Assembly: GCA_004325065.1 (NCBI GenBank)
Contig: PITI01000178.1
Coordinates: forward strand, 1-17,846
Length of the DNA stretch: 17,846 nucleotides
Reading direction: 5' to 3'
Origin: Hamiltosporidium magnivora
Taxonomy: Eukaryota; Microsporidia; Dubosqiidae
The translations under genes and the position numbers were made by a program. Shown one piece after another: positions 10,373 to 17,482 of this stretch. The notes under the pieces are model-generated. The model did not search any database and had not been told where the DNA came from. It was given only the letters and a program-made list of their open reading frames with translations. Position 1 is the stretch's first letter; every line of letters starts with the position of its first letter.

Positions 10373-10407
10373 TAAGAAATATAAAATAGCTAAGAAATAT
10401 AAAATAG
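10373..10407. repeat. Short 18-bp tandem repeat
   Basis: TAAGAAATATAAAATAGC repeated almost twice (10373-10390 and 10391-10407), preceded by a partial unit GATAAAATAGT. It lies just upstream of the Myb gene's boxes. The 335 bases between the 9903-10037 duplication and this repeat are plain AT-rich sequence with nothing else visible. Confidence 0.7.
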
Positions 10408-10437
10408 ATTTTGATTTTTAAAAAATTAAATAAAAAA

Positions 10438-10455
10438 CTAACCCTCTCTAACCCT
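10438..10455 (+). promoter_or_regulatory. Doubled CTAACCCT box before the Myb gene
   Basis: CTAACCCT occurs at 10438-10445 and again at 10448-10455, ten bases apart (about one helical turn). The second ends three bases before the ATG at 10459. The complement is AGGGTTAG, identical to TTAGGG-type telomere repeat sequence and to the boxes bound by telobox Myb proteins in other eukaryotes. It also fits the microsporidian CCC promoter motif. Confidence 0.65.
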
Positions 10456-10458
10456 TAT

Positions 10459-11070
10459 ATGTCACCAGAAGAAGAAGAAAAAAATGAAGAAAATCCATCG
10501 ATTTTAAAGTTACACATATACACGTCAAGAAAGTACAAGACGGATGTACTGCAACCACAAAAAGAATTGACCGATGGAAATTTACGTAGTTCATCGAAAT
10601 ATAAAAAAGAACGTAGAGAAATAGTGAGTTGGTCTGATGAAGAAATAGATGCACTACAAAAAGGTGTTGAAAAATATGGATACGGTAAATGGAAAGCAAT
10701 TTTTCTCGATCTCGACTTCAAATTTCATACATCACGAAATCCTTCGGATTTAAAAGATAAATACCGACTACTTACCAAAAAGACATCGTATTATGCGCTA
10801 AAAAAACAAGATTTTGTTGTGGTAGATAATGAATGGAATTATCTTACAGACTCGCTTGGTAAGTATGATGTCTATAAAGAAAAGTTTCCGCATGATGCAT
10901 GTGAAAGAGCAGCTATTTTACACTGTAAAAGTACGTTAGATGGTAGTATTATTAGACTAATGAGTCTTTCTAATCAGTCTGTAATGCATGTGTATGAGGT
11001 GTTTATAATAGAAGAAGGTTGTAATAAATACAAAGTAAGAAAAATATCTACACTTACTCGGTCAACATAG
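10459..11070 (+). CDS. Telobox Myb/SANT-domain DNA-binding protein (TRF/Tbf1-like)
   Basis: 203 residues from the ATG at 10459. The open frame continues 16 codons upstream to 10411, but that start would place both CTAACCCT boxes inside the coding region, so I prefer the downstream ATG. One Myb/SANT domain occupies about residues 54-108: EIVSWSDEEIDALQKGVEKYG, GYGKWKAIFLDLDFKFHTSR, then NPSDLKDKYRLLTKK. The DLKDKYR segment is the telobox motif (usually VDLKDKWR) of third-helix telomere-repeat binders such as TRF1/2, plant TRB proteins, Taz1 and Tbf1; Tyr replaces the usual Trp. The domain is central, as in TRBs, not C-terminal as in TRFs. The acidic N-terminus (EEEEKNEEN) and the 95-residue C-terminal part are unrecognised. 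Expected nuclear, binding TTAGGG/ACCCTAA-like DNA at telomeres or promoters. An all-AT hairpin follows the stop. Confidence 0.9.
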   Translation: MSPEEEEKNEENPSILKLHIYTSRKYKTDVLQPQKELTDGNLRSSSKYKKERREIVSWSDEEIDALQKGVEKYGYGKWKAIFLDLDFKFHTSRNPSDLKDKYRLLTKKTSYYALKKQDFVVVDNEWNYLTDSLGKYDVYKEKFPHDACERAAILHCKSTLDGSIIRLMSLSNQSVMHVYEVFIIEEGCNKYKVRKISTLTRST

Positions 11071-11076
11071 CTTTTC

Positions 11077-11100
11077 AAATTAAAATTTTTATTTTAATTT
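11077..11100 (+). terminator. AT-only hairpin directly after the Myb stop codon
   Basis: AAATTAAAAT, loop TTTT, ATTTTAATTT: a perfect 10-bp stem beginning six bases after the stop at 11070. Eukaryotic genes do not use bacterial-type terminators, so this may instead be part of a 3'-end signal. A related AAAATTAAAATTTTA string follows the SmF stop at 14271 and, in altered form, the stop at 8799. Confidence 0.3.
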
Positions 11101-11485
11101 ATTTAATTGTAATATATCGTATTGTATAATATTTAAGAAGATTATAATTTATTGTTGAAGAATTATGTTGTTACAATCTATTGAAGTTTTATTCAAGTGA
11201 ATTACATTGTTGTTTAATTATTTATATTGTTAAACCGTTAAAATATTAAACTATAAAAATTAAATCGTTTAAAAAATATTTTTTTTTAATGAAATTCTAG
11301 TTTAATATGCTTTTCACTCGTTTATTTATATTCTTCTGCCTCTTTAACCTCATACTTTCCTCTTCTAGATCCGAGTCTTTTATACTACTGTCTTTTGGTT
11401 TAGTATAGTTCCCCCATATGAAATAAACGATGTATTATTTCTTGTTTTAAAACATTTAACTCTATATTTCTCGTTACTAGATTGT

Positions 11486-11926
11486 CATAAAGGGTATGTT
11501 AGTTCTTCGTATATCCTGCTTTTTAATAATACATAGACGCCTTTTATAGCTCTCTTTGGCATTTGGTTCTGAATCAAGTTCTCTTCGTCGAACTGAGAAC
11601 TTGTTTCGACTGTCTTTGTAAGTACTATTGATTGAATGTATGTCTCTATATTTTTGAGTATTTGTTCTTTTTTGGATATATCATATGGTAATCCATCAGA
11701 ATACTGTGCCGCGTTATCACATAATAAACTATTTTAATATAATTTTATACACAGCCCTCGATAAATAGCTAAGAAACAGTGATTTTTTTGGTTTTGCAGT
11801 TGCAACTGCTCAAGGTGTATCTTATGAAATGATTCGTAGTTTACCGAGAGACATTGTAGTTTTACTTTTATCCAAAACAAACATATCGGGTCTATTTTTG
11901 TGAATTTTTATATCAGTTTTTATCTT
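11486..11926 (-). pseudogene. Decayed reverse transcriptase C-terminal region (non-LTR type)
   Basis: From about 11926 downwards the minus strand reads TDIKIHKNRPDMFVLDKSK (from 11917), then IIS*DTP*AVATAKPKK and SRAVYKIIL in the same frame. KIVYYVITR follows in a second frame, then DGLPYDISKKEQIL and IETYIQSIVLTKTVETSSQF in a third, ending at a TGA at 11486-11488. This order matches the region downstream of the polymerase core in many retroelement RT proteins: T..I..N.PD(I/M)...DK, a xxVGI(T/S)(S/N)QD segment, EK..KY..L, IIPYVITWDG and AYIQ..VLK.TLE. At least two frameshifts and two stops make it dead. The polymerase catalytic part should lie at higher coordinates, but a repeat copy occupies that place. 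A further open minus-strand stretch reaches 11297 (with DSDLEEESMRLKRQ) and may be its continuation. Assignment to a named clade is not possible by eye. Confidence 0.65.
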
Positions 11927-11980
11927 GAGGCCCACTCATTTCCGGTGACTCATCCATTGCAAATACTAAGTATTTTGTAT

Positions 11981-12766
11981 AAAAAAAACAACTACATTTT
12001 TTAAAAGAAATGACATGTTTTATATTTTTTTCATGAAATTAACTCGGTCAAATAAATATTTTTTACTTAAAAAAACAACACACTTTTTAAAATAAAAGCA
12101 AGTGTTGTATTTTTTCATGACGTTAAGACGATTTTAAGTTTAAGATAAATAAATTCTTCCCGACACTCCATTGGTATTCCCTACGATACCCAAATATAAA
12201 AAACTTTCATCCAAATTGGGCGTCACGCCAATTAAAAGGCGTGCTATTCGCATTAATTTCGTGATATGGAATGTATCGTAGGTCAAAACCCACTTGAGCG
12301 CACTCAAAACTATGCAGCAATTTAACTTATGTTAGAATTTGGAAACATGAAATTTTCTAGCTATAATATATCTTGGCGACTTACATAGAAATCATCAAGA
12401 TAGTGCAAAGTCATATCCACAAGCATAACCTGCTACTTAGCTTTCCTAAATTTAAAGTTTTTTTATTTTTTTCACAGGCGCTAAGTCTTCTAACCTGAGT
12501 GAGCAAAGCCAGGTTAGATACTTTACATAGAAATTAACTACAAATTCAACAGCGGTCTGCAATTTAGCGACATAAAAAAATACAAAATAAATTTTTAGAA
12601 AATATTCCGCCATTTCTTTAATTCTTTCTCTTCATACAAAATCCATGGAACAACCGAAATTCTAATGTGGTTTTATTCCTACTAAAAATCCAAAAAGTGA
12701 TCTTCACATCAATTTCATGTCTTCATTGCCACCAAAGACTTTAAATTGTGATTATCCTTCCTCCAT
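11981..12766 (-). repeat. Interspersed ~0.7 kb repeat, copy D (reverse, with duplicated tail)
   Basis: On the minus strand it starts ATGGAGGAAGGATAATCAC at 12766 and shares with copy B GTGGCAATGAAGACATG, TTTTAGTAGGAATAAAACC, GAAATGGCGGAA, AACCTGGCTTTGCTCACTCA plus GGTTAGAAGACTTAGCGCC, TGTAAGTCGCCAAGATATAT and CACGCCTTTTAATTGGCGTG. Within it AACCTG/CAGGTT and CACGCC/GGCGTG are perfect stems, and CCTACGATAC (12181-12190) pairs with GTATCGTAGG about 90 bases away. The tail is present twice: a degenerate unit at 11981-12042 and again at about 12069-12126, 84-87 bases apart, both with CAAC..TTTTTAAAA..CATGA. It points away from copy C, head to head, with a 44-base gap. Confidence 0.75.
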
Positions 12767-12810
12767 CTTAATAAATAGAAGCATAAATATTTGTAAAATA
12801 TATTTTTAAT

Positions 12811-13772
12811 AGAGGAGGATACCAAAAATAAAGACTTTTAGGCAATCATTTGGTACACATTATGTCAAATTCCTCATTTAGATTTTAAGTAGAATTAAAA
12901 CCATAGTAAATTTTAGGTCGTTACATGGTAATTTATATATCGAGGATGATTTGTATGAATGATGAAAATTTTTCTACAAAGTTTTCTTGTATTTTTTATG
13001 TCATGGGATTAGAAACCACGATTTAAATTGAAGGTAATGTATTTAAAGGCATGGAGGCCTAGCTTTTCTCTCACTGGTTAGAATAATTAACGCCTAGAAT
13101 CCACAAAAACCCTTTATTTATAACGACATTCTACCAAGTCCTATGTTCTTGTTGGTATTACATTTCAACGTCTATGTAGATTTTATATAAGTCGCCGAGA
13201 TATATCTTTTCCAAGAAGTATATTCGGTTGGGTAGGTGTAGACTGGTTAGGAACGTTACTGATCCCGGAGGAGTCCAAGATAAGTTTCAACCTGCAATTA
13301 AACACCGATTTACCCACCAAGCCGTGCGAAAAACTGGCTTGGTGAATTCTTTGCTTGTCGTAAGCGGGGACTAAAGGAAATTGGTCCTCCAGGCTGGAGT
13401 TAGGCGAAGGGCTAACAACCCACCCACTAAAACCACCTTGTTAATAAACCCAAAAAAGTAAACGAACCCACTAAGAAAAGACCGTTGGGCGGCATTACTG
13501 AGGGATGGCAAGGCTCTTGCAGAGCTTTAGTACCGAAAATGAATGAATTAAAGACCGATAATGAATATTAACGAGCATCAGGCAATTAACCTATTCTATT
13601 AAATGGGTATAAGCCTCTTTGCATGAAAAACTGCGGAGTAAATGTATAATTGAGGATAAAGATGGAATATCACGGAGCAGTTATTTATGTTAAATCATGG
13701 GCAAGTGCAAATCATGAAATAAATGTAGTACATGCCACTTTTTTTCAAACTATGTGATATTTATGCAATAAA
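12811..13772 (+). repeat. Interspersed ~0.7 kb repeat, copy C (interrupted)
   Basis: A diverged copy starting AGAGGAGGATACC. Shared landmarks: AAGTAGAATTAAAACC (12888), TTTTTCTACAAAG (12968), GGCCTAGCTTTTCTCTCACTG plus GTTAGAA (13067), AAGTCGCCGAGATATATC (13190), AAGATAAGTTTCAACC (13276), GAAAAACTG (13328), then after an insertion GAGCAGTTATTTATGTTAAATC (13675) and TATGTGATATTTATGCAATA ending near 13772. Removing the inserted segment gives a length near that of copies A and B. CACCAAGCC (13315-13323) can pair with GGCTTGGTG (13336-13344), the second arm lying at the insertion edge. Confidence 0.75.
13337..13633. mobile_element. GC-richer ~290 bp insertion inside repeat copy C, flanked by a 9-bp direct repeat
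   Basis: GAAAAACTG stands at 13328-13336 and again at 13625-13633. Repeat copies A and B align with the sequence left of the first and right of the second, so the 288 bases between are an insertion with a probable 9-base target-site duplication. The insert is visibly GC-richer than the window and contains GGTCCTCCAGGCTGGAG, GGCGAAGGGCTAACAACCC and a stem AAGGCTCT-TGC-AGAGCTTT (13510-13528, one G-T pair). From memory the GGTCCTCCAGG...GGGCTAACAACCC string recalls the 5' regions of arthropod non-LTR retrotransposons; this is an unverified impression. No terminal inverted repeats or coding frame seen, so a short non-autonomous element is most likely. Confidence 0.6.
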
Positions 13773-13804
13773 AAATAAATTTACCGTTCCTATTTGATAA
13801 TTAA

Positions 13805-13984
13805 TCATTTCTCTGATACCCTTTCATACTTTTAATTTGCTTCGGTTTCATAATTTACCTATATTTCCTACCCCAATCTAATCTTCATTTCTCTGCTACC
13901 CTTTCATACTTTTAATTTGCTTCGGTTTCATAATTTACCTATATTTCATACCCCAATCTAATCTTCATTTCTCTGCTACCCTTT
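13805..13984. repeat. 80-bp tandem repeat (2.25 units) upstream of SmF
   Basis: Units start TCATTTCTCTG at 13805, 13885 and 13965 (partial, to 13984). Units 1 and 2 differ at only two places I can see (GATACCC/GCTACCC and TTTCCTACCCC/TTTCATACCCC), so the duplication is recent. Each unit contains ACCCTTT (boxes at 13818, 13898 and 13978), the same box that sits just before the SmF start at 14008. No ATG with a useful frame follows the repeated boxes. The array could be a duplicated promoter segment of SmF. Confidence 0.9.
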
Positions 13985-14007
13985 ACTATTATTCTTTTGT
14001 ATTTTTA

Positions 14008-14012
14008 ACCCT
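14008..14012 (+). promoter_or_regulatory. ACCCT (CCC-type) box of SmF
   Basis: TTTTTAACCCT followed by six bases (TTATTA) and the ATG at 14019. Box and spacing are the same as for the cyclin and the 50-codon gene, and the box repeats the ACCCTTT of the upstream 80-bp array. Confidence 0.7.
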
Positions 14013-14018
14013 TTATTA

Positions 14019-14267
14019 ATGGACATTTTAATAAAACCAGATAAAGAAAATCCTAAACAATTTTTAGCAAGAAATATTGGAAAAAACATAACAGTAAATT
14101 TAAAATGGGGTCAAGAATATACTGGTATACTTATAAGCGTAGATGAATATTTTAATTTACACCTTAAAAACTGTAAAGAAAAAGAAGGAGATGTAATAAA
14201 AGGAGATGTTGGGGAAATAGTTATACGGTGTAATAATGTAAGGTACATTGCTGAACATAATTTGTAA
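14019..14267 (+). CDS. SMX3: Spliceosomal small nuclear ribonucleoprotein SmF
   Basis: 82 residues, a full-length Sm-fold protein that would take the F position of the heptameric Sm ring on U1, U2, U4 and U5 snRNAs in pre-mRNA splicing. The Sm1 motif spans about residues 18-50: RNIGKNITVNLKWGQEYTG then ILISVDEYFNLHLKN, with the LKWG.EY.G.L.SVD.Y.N order typical of SmF. The Sm2 motif is GDVGEIVIRCNNVRYI (62-77). IRCNNV separates SmF from LSm6, where IRGNNV is usual. The YFN and RCN residues are the expected uridine contacts. The acidic C-terminal tail of animal SmF is absent, as expected for a minimal version. The start is supported by the ACCCT box six bases before it. It converges with the 50-codon gene 249 bases downstream. 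A retained SmF implies an organism that still splices introns. Confidence 0.95.
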   Translation: MDILIKPDKENPKQFLARNIGKNITVNLKWGQEYTGILISVDEYFNLHLKNCKEKEGDVIKGDVGEIVIRCNNVRYIAEHNL

Positions 14268-14284
14268 AAGAAAATTAAAATTTT

Positions 14285-14400
14285 ATATTTTTTATTTGGA
14301 AAGTCAAAGGAAGAATAAGAAATAATTTTTAACAGGAAATATATTATTAAAATATCATATTTTTTGTTTGGAAAGATTATAAGAAGATTTAGAAATAATT
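14285..14400. repeat. Diverged 44-bp direct repeat after SmF
   Basis: ATATTTTTTATTTGGAAAG at 14285 and ATATTTTTTGTTTGGAAAG at 14357 both continue into AAGAAxxTxAGAAATAATTT; the offset is 72 bases. It lies in the convergent intergenic space between SmF and the 50-codon gene. Confidence 0.65.
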
Positions 14401-14516
14401 TGGAAAATAAAAATTATAATTTAATACTATGTTTTTGAAAAGATGAAAATAAAAATTGAATTAAAAAACAAAAAAAGTAATTTATTAATATAATATATTT
14501 GTAAATTCCTATCTAT

Positions 14517-14669
14517 TTATAAATACTTTAATAACTCTTCTAATTCTATTTTTGTAATGTCATTTAAATCTTCTTCATTATCATCTAAAAAATTATAAAT
14601 AAATTTCTGTGCCTCGTCTGTTGATATCTTTTGAGAAGTGATAAGTTCAAAACTTATAGATTTATCCAT
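14517..14669 (-). CDS. Small acidic 50-residue protein (hypothetical)
   Basis: A 50-residue frame with its ATG at 14669-14667 and TAA at 14519-14517. The sequence begins MDKSISFELITSQKISTDEA, continues QKFIYNFLDDNEEDLNDITK and ends IELEELLKYL. It is acidic, predicted largely helical (a helix around DEAQKFIYNFL and a leucine-rich C-terminal helix), with no membrane segment or Cys; I do not recognise the family. Evidence that it is real: an ACCCT box lies exactly six bases before the ATG, the same distance as for cyclin and SmF, and the frame is dense in D/E/K codons, unlike the surrounding AT-rich filler. Such small acidic proteins are often subunits of larger complexes, but no function is claimed. 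It converges on SmF. Confidence 0.65.
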   Translation of the reverse strand: MDKSISFELITSQKISTDEAQKFIYNFLDDNEEDLNDITKIELEELLKYL

Positions 14670-14675
14670 AAAGAG

Positions 14676-14680
14676 AGGGT
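14676..14680 (-). promoter_or_regulatory. ACCCT (CCC-type) box of the 50-residue gene
   Basis: On the minus strand TTTTTACCCT is followed by six bases (CTCTTT) and the ATG. This is the only minus-strand ACCCT in the window placed six bases from an ATG that opens a frame of any length, and it is the main support for calling the gene. Confidence 0.6.
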
Positions 14681-17482
14681 AAAAACATTATTTTTATAAT
14701 ATATCTTAAAATGAATCCGACAAATATCATCTGACTCTGTATATTAGAAATAAAAAAAGGTAGAAAGATAAAAAAATTTTACAAAATATTTAAAAATAAT
14801 ATTTATTCAATAAAATATTAACAATTATTAAAAATAAAAATTTCTTATAATTTATATTCAAAACTTTACTACTTCATTTGCTTATGTTAAGTGTAATAAT
14901 AGATATTACTTTTAAATTATAATTTTCTAATACATTATAGATTATCTTCTATGTTTAAAACTGATTAATATTGTTTTTAAAGCTATTAAATGTTGTATTA
15001 ACAAATTATAGGTTATAATCAAGTTTATTATACTGTCAGTGATAGCTTATACAACATTATATTGTGTACGTTGAAGATATATTCAAAAATATACTTTTTA
15101 TAAATATTTATTTATGAAAAGAGTCAATACAAAACTATATTATAATCTTGTTTAATTTTACTTTTCAGTTTATAAATCTATTGAAATAATTTAATTTAAA
15201 ATATTTTCTTTAGATTTATAAACTACAAAGTAAAATACAATGTGTATTCTTCCATTGTAATTATATTTTATTATAGCTATTTTTAAGCTTTACTTATATA
15301 AAAAAGTCCTCAATAAAAGTTTAAAATGTATGAATAGGTTTGTGGTTTTATTTGAAATGATATTAAATTAATAGAAAACGTTGTATTTTTTAAAACTGTT
15401 TAATTTTTTATTTGATATTAGAAAGAGAAGCTAAAAATGCTTGGTATTAAAAATGAATGAAGTATTAGATGTAAGCTATGTTGATATTTCCTCATATATG
15501 ATCGTATATTGCATTAGTATTAATATTTTTTATTTCTTTACATTTTCCGATTGAGTCTAATTAAAAAGATGTTCGGTTTTTAATGGATTTTTAAAAAGCG
15601 TGTATTCTTTGTTTTTTCTGATTAGATTAAGCAAAAAGTAAAACCTATTTTAAATTTAAAATATCCATTTCTTATATATTCTTATTTGCTGACAAACCAT
15701 CTATACGACTAAACATAAGATTTATTACAATTTTAATTTTTAGAATCTTGCTAATTTTGTTCGAATAGTTTATTTACTATCATAAAACTTAAGAGTGAGA
15801 AGGAAAATACTTGTATATAAATCAATATTAATTAAATCAAATCGAATTATTACAGTTATATATATTTACAATCGAAATATCAAAGTATAATGTTGAAGCT
15901 ATTATGATATTGTAAGGAGCATGTCATATTCTAGATCAAATTCAAAGGTTTGTTAAATACAGGTTCATCAAATATAATCAATCTATACATCACATATTAA
16001 TTCATTACATTAAAAAAATACCATATATTTTAAGATATTGCTTCGGTTCTAGTTGAATAGAAAGCAAAACAATCTGTTCTCTTCGCATTTATACATTAAA
16101 TAAACACATAAATGTAAGAATTACCGGCTTATTTAATGATATGTTCAAGAGAAATCTTTTTTTGATATTTTTACTTATATTCAGAAAAAACGCCACGTAT
16201 AATATGCATCATCTATTCATACCAAATGATAGTTTTTTTACAAGAAAAAGTTCGATTTTATTGGAAGATCTGGAGATAGTTGTTTTTTAAGATATGGGTT
16301 TTTCTCTGTCTAAATTCTCTTAGATATATTTTACAAGCGCCATACTTTAAAAAACCCAGTAAAAAATTATAATAACTGAGTTATAGTTTGATTCAAAGAG
16401 GATTTGATTTACATCTACAAAAAATTATAATCTTTTAAATTTATTCTTCTAATAATTCCTTTGTGTAATATTTTTAATTTAAAATATGCAACGCATTTTG
16501 ATTATTTTGGTTTCAATACATTCAATTTTTCACTTAAGAATTATCAAAAACTGCATATCTTTTTATCCAGTGCTTTTTTCTGTGTACTTTGTACGATTTT
16601 TATATGAATTTCATTTAATTACACCTTTTATATTTTTTACTTCGTTTATTGTGAAGTCAGATATTTTCTTTATTTAGTAATATTTTCGGTTTTTTTAATA
16701 GTATTTGTTAACTATTTTTTTTACTGAGTTAAAAAAAGGTCGACTTGGTATTTGTATAATCCCAGAAGATATTAATTACATCTTTTCAGAACAAAACATA
16801 ACATTTGTGCTGAGAAATGTAGTAAGTTATTAATATTGAATCATTAAAAATTATTATTTAAACATTTTTGAAGAGTTGTAGGTTTAATTTTAATAAAAAT
16901 ATAAATTTTCTAATTCATAATTGATCTTCAACGATCAATATTTCCTAATTCATAATTTAGGCTTATGATAAAGCAATGTTCATCTTAAATAAAGTTTTTA
17001 TTTTCTAATTAATAAATACAGTTTATGATGTTTGTGATCGTGTTTTATACCTAGATATTTTTTAAGAAAGCTATATGATTATGTATTATGTTCAGATCAT
17101 TATAAAAGTATCTATCTCTAATAAATACACCAAAGATATTTCTTTGGTTATAGATTCTGGATTTTAAAAACTGTGAATTATGTAGAATAAAAAACCAACA
17201 ATTTTCTTTAGTCTACCGATTGCTTACTATATTGATATGTCGGTATTTACTGTGAGATAGATAATAAAATACATCCCATCTATTCGATGAGAACTTCTTA
17301 TGTTTCTTAATTCATTTTCTGTATTAAATTCTTTTGAATTTACATGAAGTCTTCATCAAAAGAAAATAAGTTTATTTTCATGTATATGAATAAATTCACA
17401 TACCTTTCAACCTAAAAAGCTTTCTTTCTTTGTTTCTAATAATTTTGTTTTATTATTTACTTATTTAGTTTTTATTTTTAGC
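14681..17482. other. Gene-free AT-rich region
   Basis: About 2.8 kb without a supported gene. A hydrophobic 63-codon open frame at 16486-16677 lacks an ACCCT box and any family resemblance, and its Ile/Phe-rich composition follows from T-rich sequence. Local structures: the 26-bp inverted repeat at 15155-15236 (separate entry); ATTGATC-ttcaac-GATCAAT at 16920-16939 within three loose repeats of TTTCTAATTCATAAT (near 16905, 16940, 17002); ATGAAG-t-CTTCAT at 17344-17356 next to GAAAATAA-gt-TTATTTTC at 17362-17379. Confidence 0.5.
15155..15236. repeat. 26-bp inverted repeat with 30-base loop
   Basis: ATTTTACTTTTCAGTTTATA plus AATCTA (15155-15180) pairs with TAGATTTATAAACTACAAAG plus TAAAAT (15211-15236). 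Twenty-four of 26 positions match, the two mismatches adjacent. The 30-base spacer is AT-only apart from two bases. It could be a tiny MITE remnant, a cruciform-forming site or a transcribed hairpin. No gene touches it. Confidence 0.8.

Noticed and set aside
10411..10458. Upstream ATG extending the Myb protein by 16 residues
   Set aside because: The extension would translate through both CTAACCCT boxes; the ATG at 10459 sits three bases after the second box, as expected for microsporidian starts.
10448..10721. Minus-strand open frames inside the Myb gene
   Set aside because: Shadows of a clearly recognisable plus-strand domain.
16486..16677. 63-codon hydrophobic open frame
   Set aside because: No box, no family, hydrophobicity explained by T-rich DNA.
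16709..16831. Short plus-strand open stretch with KKGRLGICIIPEDINYIF
   Set aside because: About 41 codons with no start codon or box; within chance expectation.
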